This document shows, piece by piece, positions 42,493-53,271 of a stretch of 64,000 nucleotides of DNA. How positions within the stretch are numbered: the stretch's first letter is position 1; every line of letters starts with the position of its first letter. The DNA lies in contig OY754464.1 of NCBI GenBank assembly GCA_963575645.1, positions 2,418,001 to 2,482,000 on the forward strand, written 5' to 3'. Under the pieces are notes generated by a model that was not told where the DNA came from, ran no database searches, and saw only the letters and a list, made by a program, of their open reading frames with translations. This stretch comes from Xanthostigma xanthostigma. Lineage: Eukaryota; Arthropoda; Insecta; Raphidioptera; Raphidiidae. Position numbers and translations under genes: made by a program.

Positions 42493-44088
42493 GATTCGGC
42501 ATAATTTTTGTTTCTTCGTAACTTCGGTCTGGATCAGAATTCCCTGACTTTTCGAGGTTTTCAAGAAAGTGACCACCCAGTATAATTATGTACCTATATT
42601 AATAATTTTAATAACGAATGTGTTGAATGTATCCAATCTGAAACTAGTTGTCAAACTTGTTTGTTCGAACAGCTGACGCTCAAAAAAACAAAAACAAAAC
42701 AGGTAACCTCAAAAACTTTCGTCGAACTAACACACAGTCACGTGCACGGCAACAGTTTGACACGGTCGTAGGAACTACCTAGTGCGCATGGCTGTGATTA
42801 ATAGTTCACAAACTTTTCTGACAGTCAATAAGCAGTTTGCAAATCAGGGATTTAGATGAGGCGGCTGTTGAAACACATGAAAATTGCACTGCGCACGCTC
42901 CTGATTTCGGCGAACGGTTTTAGATTTTTGTATAGGAACACGGCTTACGCTAGACAAGATAACCGGCTGTCCGAAAAAAAACTTCTTATTTTATAGTTCT
43001 GTCCTTCCTTTTTGTGTTATAGTGTGGCCGGGAAAAGATCGTCAGTGCGGAAGGGAATAGTCCAAGAGCTATCAAACATTTTTGGGTATAGGTATTTGAG
43101 GCAAGGTACAAAATATGTGTATCGCTTCTTTTGTGACGTCTGAACACAAAATCCGAAGACCTGGCTGAAGGGTAGCGGGGTCTAAGTCAAACCTTGAAAT
43201 TTTATTTCTTGAGGCATTATAAAATTTTAATACATACCTTCAAATTTAGTATTTAATAAAATAAAAAATCAATAATCCAGAATATTTAGTCGGGTCCAAA
43301 AGTTTTCCAGGCGATTTCAAAACTATAGATTGAAGTGTATAAATAAGTGCGAGTAAGATGTTACGGGTGGGTTGAAATGTGAGAGTCAATCGCATCGCAG
43401 CACGTTTCAACTCAGCCTATATACGCTCTCTCTCACGCCTCACATACAAGCAAAATGCGACAGCTCAGCCTATGCGAGGCCGAAACAGGAAACATGGGAT
43501 GGACTGAAAACCAAACAGCGGTTCAGGATTGCATCGAATCGAAAAATGTTTGGTACAAAAGTTAATTTCTTCGATCCAAAGAACAATGATCAGAGATAAA
43601 AATATGGGTTCCTATTTAAAAGAAGATGAGCTTGAATCTCGAAAGCGCCTGCAACAAATAAACAAAAAAAAAACTACACCGTTTTGTCTTCTCCCTTAAC
43701 TCCCTGCAACTTTTTTCCGAAAACACTTCCTCTATGAAATAAAAAGATGTTTGGGTTTCAAAAATCGTGAATTTGTTTTCACGTCGCTTTCTCTAAATAA
43801 GTAACCCTTGAACATTCTTTCGGTAGACGAACTTTCGTCGGTCGGACTATAAAAGTGCATATACACTTGAGAATAGCTCGTACAAGCTCTTCTCAATTGT
43901 GTATCCATTTGAAAATATTTTCCCGTTAAAATTCGACCGTACTCTAGAAGTACTCCTTGGAGAGATACTTTTAAATGTCCAGGTACCTTTACACATAATA
44001 ATGCATAAATACTTCGTTTCTTGAAACTTTATACCGTCTCTGCAAAAAGTTTGTTTTTACCTTTTTACAATAAATGCTTCTGTTTTGC
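42493..44088. other. Unassigned stretch
   Basis: A 75-codon frame (43372-43599) with a basic composition shows no domain. No tandem arrays or shared repeats were noticed in 1.6 kb. Confidence 0.35.
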
Positions 44089-44099
44089 TATATGTTTAT

Positions 44100-44533
44100 A
44101 ATAATAATTAATAATAATAATAAAAATGCGTTTAACGTCCGTTTCTCGACTTTATGTCATATAACAGACGCCATTCGCACCATTACTATTTTCCATCTAT
44201 CACACTCCCCGTTATTTTCTACATTTCTAAACTTCCACTTAATTAATAGCAATGGGCGAATGAACGAATTTTTAAGACATTAGGATAAGGTAGGCACATT
44301 TTGAGCATAGTAGTTTGACCTTGGCCTTAAATAAGGAACCGTCTCGATATTTATCTAGAATTATTGAGGCAAAGCATGGAAAACCTCAACACGATGGCCG
44401 GTACAGGAATTACCGTTTCTCGGCGAGAGACAGCAGGAAAAAGTCCCAGTCACATCTGTCCCCGCCGGGATTCGAACTCGGTACCTCCCGATTGCGAGTC
44501 TAGTGCTCTCACCACTACGCCATTCCGCTCGGT
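44100..44533 (-). mobile_element. tRNA-derived SINE, copy 4 with target duplication
   Basis: It is flanked by an exact 11-bp duplication TATATGTTTAT (44089-44099 and 44534-44544). On the minus strand it starts AACCGAGCGGAATGGCG, has box B GTTCGAATCCCGGCGG and ends in an (ATT)n-type tail. 434 bp and full length, it is the best reference copy in the window. Frames at 44315-44600 are artefacts. Confidence 0.9.
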
Positions 44534-44544
44534 TATATGTTTAT

Positions 44545-45033
44545 TAGTAGCGGCACTTACCACATTTATATTATTTTATTTTGATCGTAATAGTGTCTAG
44601 TAAATCATGGTCCGTCCACAGGAGTTCAGGAATTGGCGCATTGGCCCTACTTTGTGTGTTTTCATAGCGACGTTATTTTATATGAATTCGTTTTTGCATC
44701 CTCTGGTCTTCAGTTGGTCTCTTCTTAGTTAATTAATTAGATGGCAATATTTGTACAAGTTTTTCGAATTAAAAAAAAAGGAAAACTCATCAGTCTGTAT
44801 TTTACCGTAGGTAGGTACTCGAGTCGACGTCATAAAATTATAATATATGACTGTCGTTTAAGCGCAATTGTTTTATTTGCATAAAATAACTTGAAGTAAT
44901 TCGCTTCGTGCAATAATCTCCGACAGTCGTTTGTTAAAAAAATGAAAACAATACTGTATCTCTCTTAATAAGGTTATCAGCTATGTGTTAAATACTTTAC
45001 AATAAATCGATACTATTGTGTTTATAATACATA
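44545..45033. other. Unassigned stretch
   Basis: No recognised element or credible frame. Confidence 0.3.
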
Positions 45034-45245
45034 AGCGGCCCGGTCTGGCTTCGCCCGAATTTGTAGATTGCCACCATTTTCTCATCGACTTACGTTCCAC
45101 GAAAAGCGCTTTTATTTTAACACGATAATATATAGCCTATATCCATTCTGAAGGTCCATTCTAAATATTGATGAAAACATTTTTGTAATCGGTTGAGTAG
45201 TTCCGGACATCCAAACTTACATAATAACTTACTCTTTATAATATT
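45034..45245 (-). mobile_element. Small Helitron fragment, minus strand
   Basis: Read on the minus strand, the 3' part is GCGAAGCCAGACCGGGCCGC, with CTTA in place of CTAG. The 5' part is near AATATTATAAAGAGTAAG. The arrangement resembles common moth Helitrons, but both ends have decayed. Confidence 0.45.
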
Positions 45246-45530
45246 CGTAAAGATTAAAAAACGTTATAAAAAATTGTAGAATTTTTTTCCCGATTGACTC
45301 CAAAATCGAATCAGATCTTTACATAATAACTTACTTTTTATAATATTCGTATCTAAAGATTAAAAAACGTTATAAAAAAAATGTTGAATTTTTTTTCCCG
45401 ATTGACTCCAAAATCGAATCAGATCTTTACATAATAACTTACTCTTTATAATATTCGTAAAGATTAAAAAACGTTATAAAAAAATTGTCGAATTTTTTTC
45501 CCGATTGACTCCAAAATCGAATCATATCTA
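45220..45530. repeat. Three-unit tandem repeat, about 103 bp
   Basis: Each unit runs from ACATAATAACTTACT through ATATTCGTA and AAAAAACGTTATAAAA to TTCCCGATTGACTCC and AATCGAATCA(G/T)ATC. Units 1 and 2 end TTT and the third ends AAG. Unit lengths differ by a few bases in homopolymers. The repeat lies at the 5' end of the Helitron fragment, so the array may be an expanded Helitron end. Confidence 0.85.
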
Positions 45531-46111
45531 AGTCTCAATAAACCATTTCGAATGCCGCAAACCCGATCTCAATCGGTCGGTTTGCTTTAAAGACCCCAAA
45601 AAATCAGATCTGATGAAAACTCGATTTTCGAAAATCAGACCGAAACGAATAACTTCCTGTTTTTTGAAAATTTTAAGTTGTATGTATTTTTCGAGTTGTT
45701 TTTTTTTATATAGAAATTAAATATAGGTAGCGTGATTACGATCCAGCAACAGTTGTACCTACATAAATTTGTTCCAGAAGAAGCCAATTTGTTTTCTTGT
45801 TAATAGCTACCTATACACGTTGTACGATAATTACAACTTCTTGCACTTGGGTAGTTCAAGACAAAATAAATACACAGTGACTGCGCGTAATTCAAAATAA
45901 GGAACATTTCGCGTGAGATAATTATAAGTTGGGAGGTTCATCTAAATATAACTTTTAATTGATTGAACACACAGAAACAAAAGCAATCACAATAATAATA
46001 TACAGGTGAGCCAATTTCTAAAAAAAAGATACATAATCATATAAAAGCTTAATATTTATGAAGATTGACTCTATTCAATAAATAGAGTAACTGTGATCCA
46101 TTGAAGTTAAT
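45531..46111. other. Unassigned AT-rich stretch
   Basis: No element recognised. The minus-strand 63-codon frame at 46075-46266 arises from the palindrome at 46112. Confidence 0.3.
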
Positions 46112-46185
46112 GATGAGTATTTGGAAAGAATTCCGTGGCATAAGGATCGATCCTTATGCCACGGAATTCTTTCCAAATACTCATC
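46112..46185. repeat. Perfect 74-bp palindrome without spacer
   Basis: The 37-bp arms are exact reverse complements meeting at GGATC|GATCC (46144-46153). Each arm contains GAATTCCGTGGCATAAGG or its complement. Spacerless perfect palindromes of this size are unstable in cloning and replication, so this may be recent or an assembly or library artefact. Confidence 0.9.
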
Positions 46186-46234
46186 CTTATTATTTATACT
46201 ATTATAATAGAGCGGGAAGTCCTGATTGGCTGAC

Positions 46235-46438
46235 AATAAAAATTGAGACCTTAAAACTTCAAACATAATACCTACGTTGCTAAAAAAAATTTCTCTTCAA
46301 AAAAAAATTAAAAATAAAAAAAAACTCCCGTTATAAAACAGGGGTTTTTTGAGTTTTTTTTTACTTTTAATTTTTTTTGAAGAGAAATTTTTTTTAGCGA
46401 CGTTTATGTTTGAAGTTTTAAGGACTCAATTTTTATTT
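46235..46438. repeat. Foldback with about 93-bp arms
   Basis: The left arm (46235-46329) and right arm (46346-46438) are inverted with a few differences. They share CTTAAAACTTCAAACATAA and AAATTTCTCTTCAAAAAA. The centre contains CTCCCGTTATAAAACAGGGG. It is 50 bp from the 74-bp palindrome. No target duplication was identified. Confidence 0.8.
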
Positions 46439-47182
46439 CTAGAATCCTTGGACGCTAGTTTATATGTTTTAAAAAACTAAAAATTAAAAAAATAATTTTC
46501 AAATATAAAGATTATTTTTTGCTATAGGTAACCCTAAAGACGACCTACACTCAAATGACTATGTTTATATATAAATTACTTACATAATATATTTAATAAA
46601 TATTTTTGTAAATTATTGTATTGTCATGGGTTCTTAATACGTGTGCAAAATTTCAAATTATTCAGACGTTTGGAAGAGGCTGAAAATTAAATCGAAAGAT
46701 TCCATACATACATGTGAATTTAATAAAAGAGTGTTAAAAAACTTTTAGCTCGAGTTAAGATATGTATTTCAGACCTACATTTTTAGTAAAATAACACGCA
46801 CTGTAGGTAATAATCAAATTGCCGCAGCCAGTTTTTGATCGGACCCTAGTTGGAAGACATTTGGACACATACGAGTATAGTGTGATCTCAGCTTAAGGAA
46901 ATGAATCCATAAAAAGTTTGATAAACACAGTTTTAGCATTAAAGAGGTTGAAATAAAAGTCGTGTTCTCTAACTAAAGGATTAAGTGATTCGTTCATAGA
47001 AACATTTCCAACATAAAATTCACAATTTCAATCTAATCAAAACTTCGTTAATAACTTTCACGTAATATTCATAAACAACTTATTGTTCTGTTCACATTAT
47101 TTTCACAACCGTGGTATTGTTATTTTAGAACTACGAGTTGGATGAGTTTGACACTTCCGCGTCTTTCAAATATTTCGTATTA
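46439..47182. other. Mostly unassigned, with a diverged tandem-repeat relative
   Basis: Positions 46610-46740 match the 3713-4107 repeat unit in diverged form (GCAAAATTTCAAATTATTCA, then GAAAGATTCCATACATAC). The rest is unassigned. Confidence 0.4.
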
Positions 47183-47604
47183 AGAGTATTCGTCCTTGCA
47201 AATACCCCCTGCACCCTTCATCTCAAATCTTTTCCCTTCGTCTAAAAACGGTTCGCGCTCTCCCGACGCTATTTTTAAAGCTAGAGGGTTCTGGTAAACG
47301 CCAAATGAAAGACAAAGAATCAGACTACAGATCTTTCAGGCGAATTTTTTGAAAAAAAATTCCTGAATAAACTTACAACCTTTTGAAAAAAATAATAAGT
47401 TACGTAATATTTCACACGTAGGTGAAACTGTTTTTCAAAAAATTCGCCTGAAGGATCTGTAGTCTGATTCTTTGTCTTTCATTTGGCGTTTACCAGAACC
47501 TTCTAGCTTTAAAAATAGCGTCGGGAGAGCGCGAACCGTTTTTAGGCGAGGGGAAAAGATTTGAGATGAAGGGTGCACGGGGTATTTGCAGGTACGAATA
47601 CTCT
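47183..47604. mobile_element. Foldback MITE with about 174-bp arms
   Basis: The left arm (47183-47356) and right arm (47431-47604) are near-perfect inverted copies, starting AGAGTATTCGT(C/A)C. They share CACCCTTCATCTCAAATC, GGTTCGCGCTCTCCCGACG and AAGACAAAGAATCAGAC. The loop of 74 bp is A/T-rich. No coding capacity. TTAA-like flanks are present but not clean. Confidence 0.85.
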
Positions 47605-48139
47605 TTTAAGGAGGTTAAAATGGTTAAAATTTGTTAAAATCTCACAGAGATGTTCTCCAACTGAATGAAACAACCTCTGAAATAAGAATAACCTATAACA
47701 TTGATCCGTAACATATCTAGACAAATATACACCACTAATGTATTAAAAATTGAACTGAACAAAGGAATTTCAATCGTTCTGAAGTTATTCCTTTCATCAC
47801 AAATTCATTTCAGCTTCGAACAATTGAAATTTCAGCTCAGTTTTGCTTTCTTTCAATGCCTCCATCGATTCGTGAATTCTATTGAGAGTTGCTTTATGTA
47901 ATACCTATATGCTCAATGTCTGCTTTTGGGAAATCGGAAAATACAATAAATGCGTATAAAAACCACTTTAGGGTACAGTCTATCAAATCAATCGTTGGTA
48001 AGTCACAATACGGCCGAATGAATGGCAGGGATGACCACAGAAATGAAAAAGACAACACACCTGGAGACAAAATTGTGTATGTGGTGGTCACAACATAAGC
48101 CGGTATTACCTAATGTAAGTTTTATTATTATAAAAGTTT
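47605..48139. other. Unassigned stretch
   Basis: Frames of 66 and 69 codons (47701-47901 and 47889-48098 plus) show no domain. Not part of a recognised repeat. Confidence 0.3.
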
Positions 48140-48159
48140 CGATTTTAAATTGTATTTGT

Positions 48160-48360
48160 TTCAAAAGGTAGAGCTGGGTTTGTTTCCAAAGTAGAGCCGG
48201 GTTTGTTTCCAGGGTTAAAGCCAACACTAAACCTAGTAGCAATGGTCGTGGAAATGGCAGTGACCATGGCAATGGCAGCGGCTCTGGCCGTGTCAATGAC
48301 AGTGGCAGTGGCTGTGGCAATTAGCAGTGGCAATACCCGTAACAATGGCAGTGGAAAAAG
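48160..48360 (+). repeat. GC-rich GGCAATGGCAGT-type repeat
   Basis: Two copies of AGAGC(T/C)GGGTTTGTTTCCA (48168 and 48194) are followed by about 110 bp of degenerate GGCAATGGCAGTGG hexamers. In one forward frame it would read as Gly-Asn/Ser repeats (NGRGNGS, GNGSGSGR, NDSGSGCGN) before a stop. Such repeats occur in Gly-rich structural proteins, but there is no gene context. The frames of 87-105 codons on either strand are composition artefacts. Confidence 0.6.
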
Positions 48361-48870
48361 CAGACAAGAAGAGAATAACATACATAAATCCCGGTTTATG
48401 CGCGGCCAGTTCATCGCTCTCAAGTCTCAACCCTGTATATTAATATTGATAAAAAAACTTGAGAGTGAGTGGTCCCTAACATGGACATAGTTTCTTTTAC
48501 GAATGAAGAAATAATCCACTTAAATTTAATACTTATATAAATATGGAGACTTATTTAAAATTAAATAATGTCAAATAAAATCCTGGAATAAAAAGCAATT
48601 TAAGTCAGCGTATAAACAAATTGCCTAGCATTAAAGTAAGCCGTTCTTTTTTGTACAAGTATTTTCAGTTTTTTTAAATCCAACGGCATTAGCTTTAGAG
48701 ATTTATAACAATATATTTTTCCAGTATTGTTATTATGCTTGAGAATAATAATTCTGAAAGTTGTGAATAAATGATCTAACAAGCCGTGACGTGGATCGTT
48801 TATTCGGACTCTATAAGTGCAATTCTTGATGTTTACACGACTTATAACTTCCCAGTAGATCAATATTAAT
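48361..48870. other. Unassigned stretch
   Basis: An 87-codon minus frame (48600-48863) has no domain pattern. No repeat recognised. Confidence 0.3.
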
Positions 48871-49087
48871 TAGTGTGTGACCGAACTTTCGGTTTCGGAA
48901 AAAAAACTGGTTTCGGCTTAGTTTCGGTTTCGGCTGTCATCAGGTCGAGACTGAAACTACATTCGGGAGGTTCCGCGCTGAAATCAGACATGTTCGGTGC
49001 AGCTGCGAGCTAAGAAGTATCTTTTATGTCTCCTGATGATTAGTTTAAAAAGATTGATTTGTAAAAACTAGTTTCGGTCGGACACTA
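48871..49087. mobile_element. hAT-type MITE rich in TTTCGGTTTCGG
   Basis: The ends TAGTGTGTGACCGAAC and (inverted) TAGTGTCCGACCGAAAC are diverged hAT-like termini. TCAATATT occurs at 48860-48867 and 49088-49095, an exact 8-mer with a 3-base offset on the left. The interior repeats TTTCGGTTTCGG. 217 bp, non-coding. Confidence 0.7.
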
Positions 49088-49768
49088 TCAATATTGAATA
49101 AACATGTTAGTATTTTCAAATTTTTCAAAAAATTATAAATACGCTTTTTGCACTCTTGTTGTTTAAAAAAACGGCTGGGCCAATTTTGATAAAATTTATT
49201 TCGAAACACAAATTTAAGTCAACACTCAACACGCTTCCATTGTGCACCCTATTACGAAGTAGTAATAACTTTTTATTCGCGAGATATTGTGTAAAACATA
49301 CGTTTTTGACTCTATTCGACAAAAAAAAAGAACGGCTGCACCGATTTTAAAAACGTTTCTTTCAGATCATATTTACGTTAATACGCGTCGATTGGCACTC
49401 TGACGTAGTCGATATTATTTTTAATTCTCGAGAAATCGTCTTAAAAAGAAATGGTCACGTAACGTACGTACCTACGTACGTACGTACACCCGCACACACA
49501 ATGTAGTGGCCTTGAAACATAAAAATTTGTTACAACGCCGTAATGCGTACTGCGGCCCTGGATCTACGATTTTTTCGAACCGGTGCAGAAACTTGATGAC
49601 GCCCCCTCTCTCCAGCGTTTAACATAAATTACTTACAAATAGAGATAGACATAGCGACGTTGCTTTACCTAAAAAAATGTTATTTATAATGGGGGAATTA
49701 CAAAACGGTCGAATAAAAAAAAAATTTGGTGACTGATGAGATACTGTTTTAATAACTTGAGATATTAA
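49088..49768. repeat. Repeat debris with ACGT microsatellite
   Basis: 49150-49460 contains AACGGCTGCACCGATTTTAA twice in variant form and a TACGTACGTACC run at 49463-49489. The same combination (ACGT run, TCTAGCGAA/TCTCGAGAA, ATCGGTCCAGCCGTTTTT) occurs inverted at 61676-61930, so this is a dispersed repeat with an associated microsatellite. Confidence 0.55.
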
Positions 49769-50343
49769 AATAATAGTCGGGTGACTAAATTACTAAGTGA
49801 GCGACTAGAATGCCTTCGGTAATTTTGAAGCAGATATCTTCTTTTGTTTTTACTTTTTATTTTTTTTTTCACTTTGAGACTACAACTTAAAACTCACATT
49901 TTCATGGCGATTGAACACCACCGCTTTTTTTGATAAAGGGGTATGCGAATTGTCTCGCAGTGAAACGCGATGGGGCAAAGGTGGAGTTTTTAAAAAAATA
50001 ATTCCGGGTGAACGATAAACGGGTATGCGAATTGTAATTCCGCGGTGAACGATAAAGGGGTATGCGAATTGTCTCGCAGTGAAACGGGAAGGGGCAAATG
50101 TGGAGTTTTTAAAAAAACAATTCCGAGGTGAACGATAACGGGGTATGCGAAGTAAATAGTTAATTGTTTGAATAGAACTGCGTTTTCTAAAAAATGTATA
50201 TTTAATTGACAGTCAATTAAATATATATTTTTTAGAAAACGCAGTTCTATTCAAACAATTAACTATTAACAACTTAGTAATTTAGTCGCTCACTTCGTAA
50301 TTTAGTCGCTCACTTAGTAATTTAGTCACCCAACTATTATTTT
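49769..50343. mobile_element. Composite inverted-repeat element with central palindrome
   Basis: The outer inverted ends ATAATAGT(C/T)GGGTGACTAA (49770 and 50343) enclose a tandem region (about 49935-50150). Its units read GATAA(A)GGGGTATGCGAATTG, GTCTCGCAGTGAAACG and TTCCG(G/A)GGTGAAC. It also encloses a 113-bp palindrome at 50155-50267. On the right, GTAATTTAGTCGCTCACTT is repeated in tandem. No coding capacity. Confidence 0.7.
50155..50267. repeat. Near-perfect 113-bp palindrome
   Basis: The 56-bp arms meet at a single A (50211, in GACAGTC) with one mismatch noticed. Each arm contains AATAGTTAATTGTTTGAATA and ACTGCGTTTTCTAAAAAAT or its complement. Confidence 0.9.
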
Positions 50344-50962
50344 CTCGTCACGCGCAGTCAGTAGCTCACTTAGTAATACAGTAACCCAAATCGATTATTT
50401 TTGTCACCCAAAATTGTAATTTACAGTCACTCGTTTAAATACTACCTTTTATAATGTTGGCGTACATTGCCATACATTTTTAAGGGTGCCATCACATGGG
50501 ATGTAAAAGAGAAATAAAGAGAAGGGCGTTTTGTTCCCGAACAGTGTAACACGTTGATTTAAAGGGAGTCTACTGTAGTTTAAACGCTTGAAAAATTGAT
50601 ACTATAAAATGTGCCATATACGAATATATCCCTTGTTATGATACAGGGTATAGTAAGGAAGATAATATATTTTTTATGACAGGCAGTTAGACTGAAATGC
50701 GTCGACACATCAATGAAACGAGACAGAGAATTATCCAACAGTATAAAATGTGACCGTATTTTAGACACCTCATCTTATACAGTGTGCTAGTTTTTATTCC
50801 CTGGCTAGATACACACCGGATTAGCATTGGGAATTGGTTTTATGCATTTCTCTGTCCCGAATAGCAATAATAATCGATGCAGGTTTCGTTTCACAATTTA
50901 TTCCAAATACGGTGCGTTCATACAGTGAATAATTTATATCTAGATCATATACTTTTATTCTA
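50344..50962. other. Unassigned stretch
   Basis: It contains trailing variants of GTAATTTAGTCAC up to about 50440, then no recognised feature. Confidence 0.35.
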
Positions 50963-51555
50963 CAGTATGTAAACGCGTAAGGTGCACATAGGGAAATTAG
51001 CATTGGGAAAAAATACTTAGATCAGAGTTAGCCATGACTGCATTAATTGTTATTTCTATTGAATTATCGTGGTAATCTTGAGGATTTCTATTTTATTTTG
51101 ATTTATTTTTATTTTACTTGGCTTTTTTAATAATAAAAAGCTCTTATAAATCATTATTTTAATTTTTTTCTACAAAAATAAAACAAAAAAACAACTCCAT
51201 CTGTTTGGAAACATTTCATTCAAAAATTGTCTGACTGGTATGACGTATGCGCGTTGGTAAATCAGTGACCGAAAGTCTCAGAGACAATACAGAAAGTCTT
51301 TAGGTTCAACACGAATAGGCGGAGATATTTGATCTCGCACCATATTTAAGTATTTTTGGGAATTTAATGTCCTATTAATAAAAAAAGTCCGATTATGTTG
51401 TAATCATTTGAATATTTTCTTCGGTAGTATACACATTCATTTTGCACAAGAATATTATCTGTCAAATTGAAAAACAAGATTTCAAGGATCACTCTGATCC
51501 AGTCATTTTTTCCCAATGTTAATTCCCTATGTGCACCTTACGTGTTTACATACTG
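50963..51555. mobile_element. Mariner-type MITE with 50-bp inverted ends
   Basis: The ends CAGTATGTAAACGCGTAAGG and inverted CAGTATGTAAACACGTAAGG continue through GTGCACATAGGGAA and CATTGGGAAAAAAT. TA lies on both sides. 593 bp, no coding sequence. A second copy at 62832 sits inside a Helitron. Confidence 0.8.
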
Positions 51556-51634
51556 TATACTCATAGGAATAAAATCGCAATTGCACCATTAGGGTGCAAA
51601 CATATACCTACTTCTGTCTTTTTTAAACCGTAAG

Positions 51635-51731
51635 CACTGGCGTATCCAGGAGGGCAAAACAAGCACGGGGAACCCGGCATAAGAAATTTCTAATTTGCTT
51701 CCTCCTGGGCCAAACGCTGGGTACGCCCATG
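51635..51731. mobile_element. Very short hAT-like MITE
   Basis: CACTGGCGTATCCAGGAGG and inverted CATGGGCGTACCCAGCG...CAGGAGG enclose about 97 bp. Such TGGCGTA-CCAG ends are typical of hAT MITEs. The flanking 8-mers do not match. Confidence 0.55.
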
Positions 51732-52676
51732 TTAATGTCATAGAAAAAGACAAAGTTTTTGAAACAGAGATACTTTATTCAGATTGAATGCAAGTACATC
51801 AACAAATCCTAACGTCGGAGAAATCAGGGAATTACATCAAAGAAAGAGACGCAGATATATTTTCGATACGCTTTGTTGCCTTCGCTCACCGCACATTGAG
51901 TAAATAGACAATGATTCATATTATAGTAAATTATTAAATATATGATCTAGATACAAAAAAAAGTTTAAAATAGTTTTTCTTCATACCTCGATCGAAAGTA
52001 CATACTTTCAGCATCAATTGTAAGGCAGAAAGTCTAACATTTGTGCATTTATTTATACACGAATTATTTCACTGTTACCACTATCGGTGAACACATTGTA
52101 TATGCCAGCGTTGTTTTTATTAGAAATCAACACATTTTTTTTATAAAACCAGCAACTATCAGTCTAGCAAAAAATACTTCCAAAAAGTATTTTTATACCA
52201 ACAAAAAATATGTTTATAAACTACAGTATATTTGGAATATATAACAAAACTGTTTGATTTATTTTTTGATTTCAGTATTTATAATTTGAAAAATATAAAT
52301 ATTCACACATAGCAAAGAAATGTCGGGAATAGACAGGGTAATATGAAAAACGCCATATTTTATATAAATTTTACTCGTCATCTGTAATAAAATGTGGACA
52401 TTAATATATTCTGCTGAAATGTCGATACCTTCTTTACCTAAATGAATTTTATTAAAGAACGTAACCTACTCCAAAAAAACGCGTCATTTGTATTTTCGAC
52501 GTTTTCACAGTTCACAAACGGTGTGCTTTGTTATTCAATATACCTCGTTTTTCGTGAGGAAATTGTTTTTAAAGTAAGGTGAGTTTATTTAAGCATAAAT
52601 GTGTTTGTTAATTGTTTAATTCCGCGAAATATGCTAAACAGAAAATTTTCAGGTGGTATTTTTTTAACATACGTTG
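51732..52676. other. Unassigned AT-rich stretch
   Basis: A 67-codon frame (52041-52244) shows no domain. The sequence just before the hAT MITE (52500-52600) includes AAAGTAAGGTGAGTTT, which resembles a splice donor, but no exon can be supported. Confidence 0.3.
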
Positions 52677-53271
52677 TAGTGATGTGTCGCTCCTGAGCGA
52701 GTCGTTCATAATGAACGACTCCTTTCTCGGAGCGGAGCGAGTCGCTCTTTTTTTGTGAATGACTCACTCCGAGCGCCATTGCTCTGTGCTGAGCTGTTCT
52801 GTACTGTTGCATTCGCACATTTACAGAGCGCACACAGCACAGACCACAGAGGCACTAGTCAATTTTGCTGAGTCATTTAATGGTGAATGACACACTGTAA
52901 GTGTAATAGTACTAAGCTTACAGTGACTTAAACCATTCACATTGACGTCGTTGACAAAGATATTATATTGTAACAATAAACATTAAGCTTTTATTATAGG
53001 TACTTTATAGTTTATCCGAAATGCGAATAATATAAAATCAGAATCAAATTAAAATGAGCTCAGAGCTGAGTGTGTATTGTGCTGTGCAATGCTTCGTGAC
53101 TGCTGAGCATGCATGATGACAGTTCACACCTCTGCAGTCTGCACTCTTGAGTCTTGTGTAGTGCGTACTGTCTAGTGTCGCTCCTTTGAACGACTCGCTC
53201 TGAGCGACTTATTTAGTAAGCGGAGCGCACGGAGCCAGCTCCCAATAAAGAGTCATGTGGACACATCACTA
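52677..53271. mobile_element. hAT MITE with exact 8-bp duplication
   Basis: The ends TAGTGATGTGTC and GACACATCACTA are a perfect 12-bp inverted repeat. ATACGTTG flanks both sides exactly (52669-52676 and 53272-53279). Both subterminal regions are rich in GAGCGACTCGCTC-like words. 595 bp without a transposase frame. Confidence 0.92.

Noticed and set aside
48003..48490. Overlapping frames of 87-105 codons rich in Leu/Pro or Ala/Val
   Set aside because: These arise from the GGCAATGGCAGT repeat read in several frames and both strands.
52400..52600. 5' exon with splice donor AAAGTAAGGTGAGTTT before the hAT MITE
   Set aside because: A donor-like word alone is not enough. No open frame, promoter or partner exon was seen.
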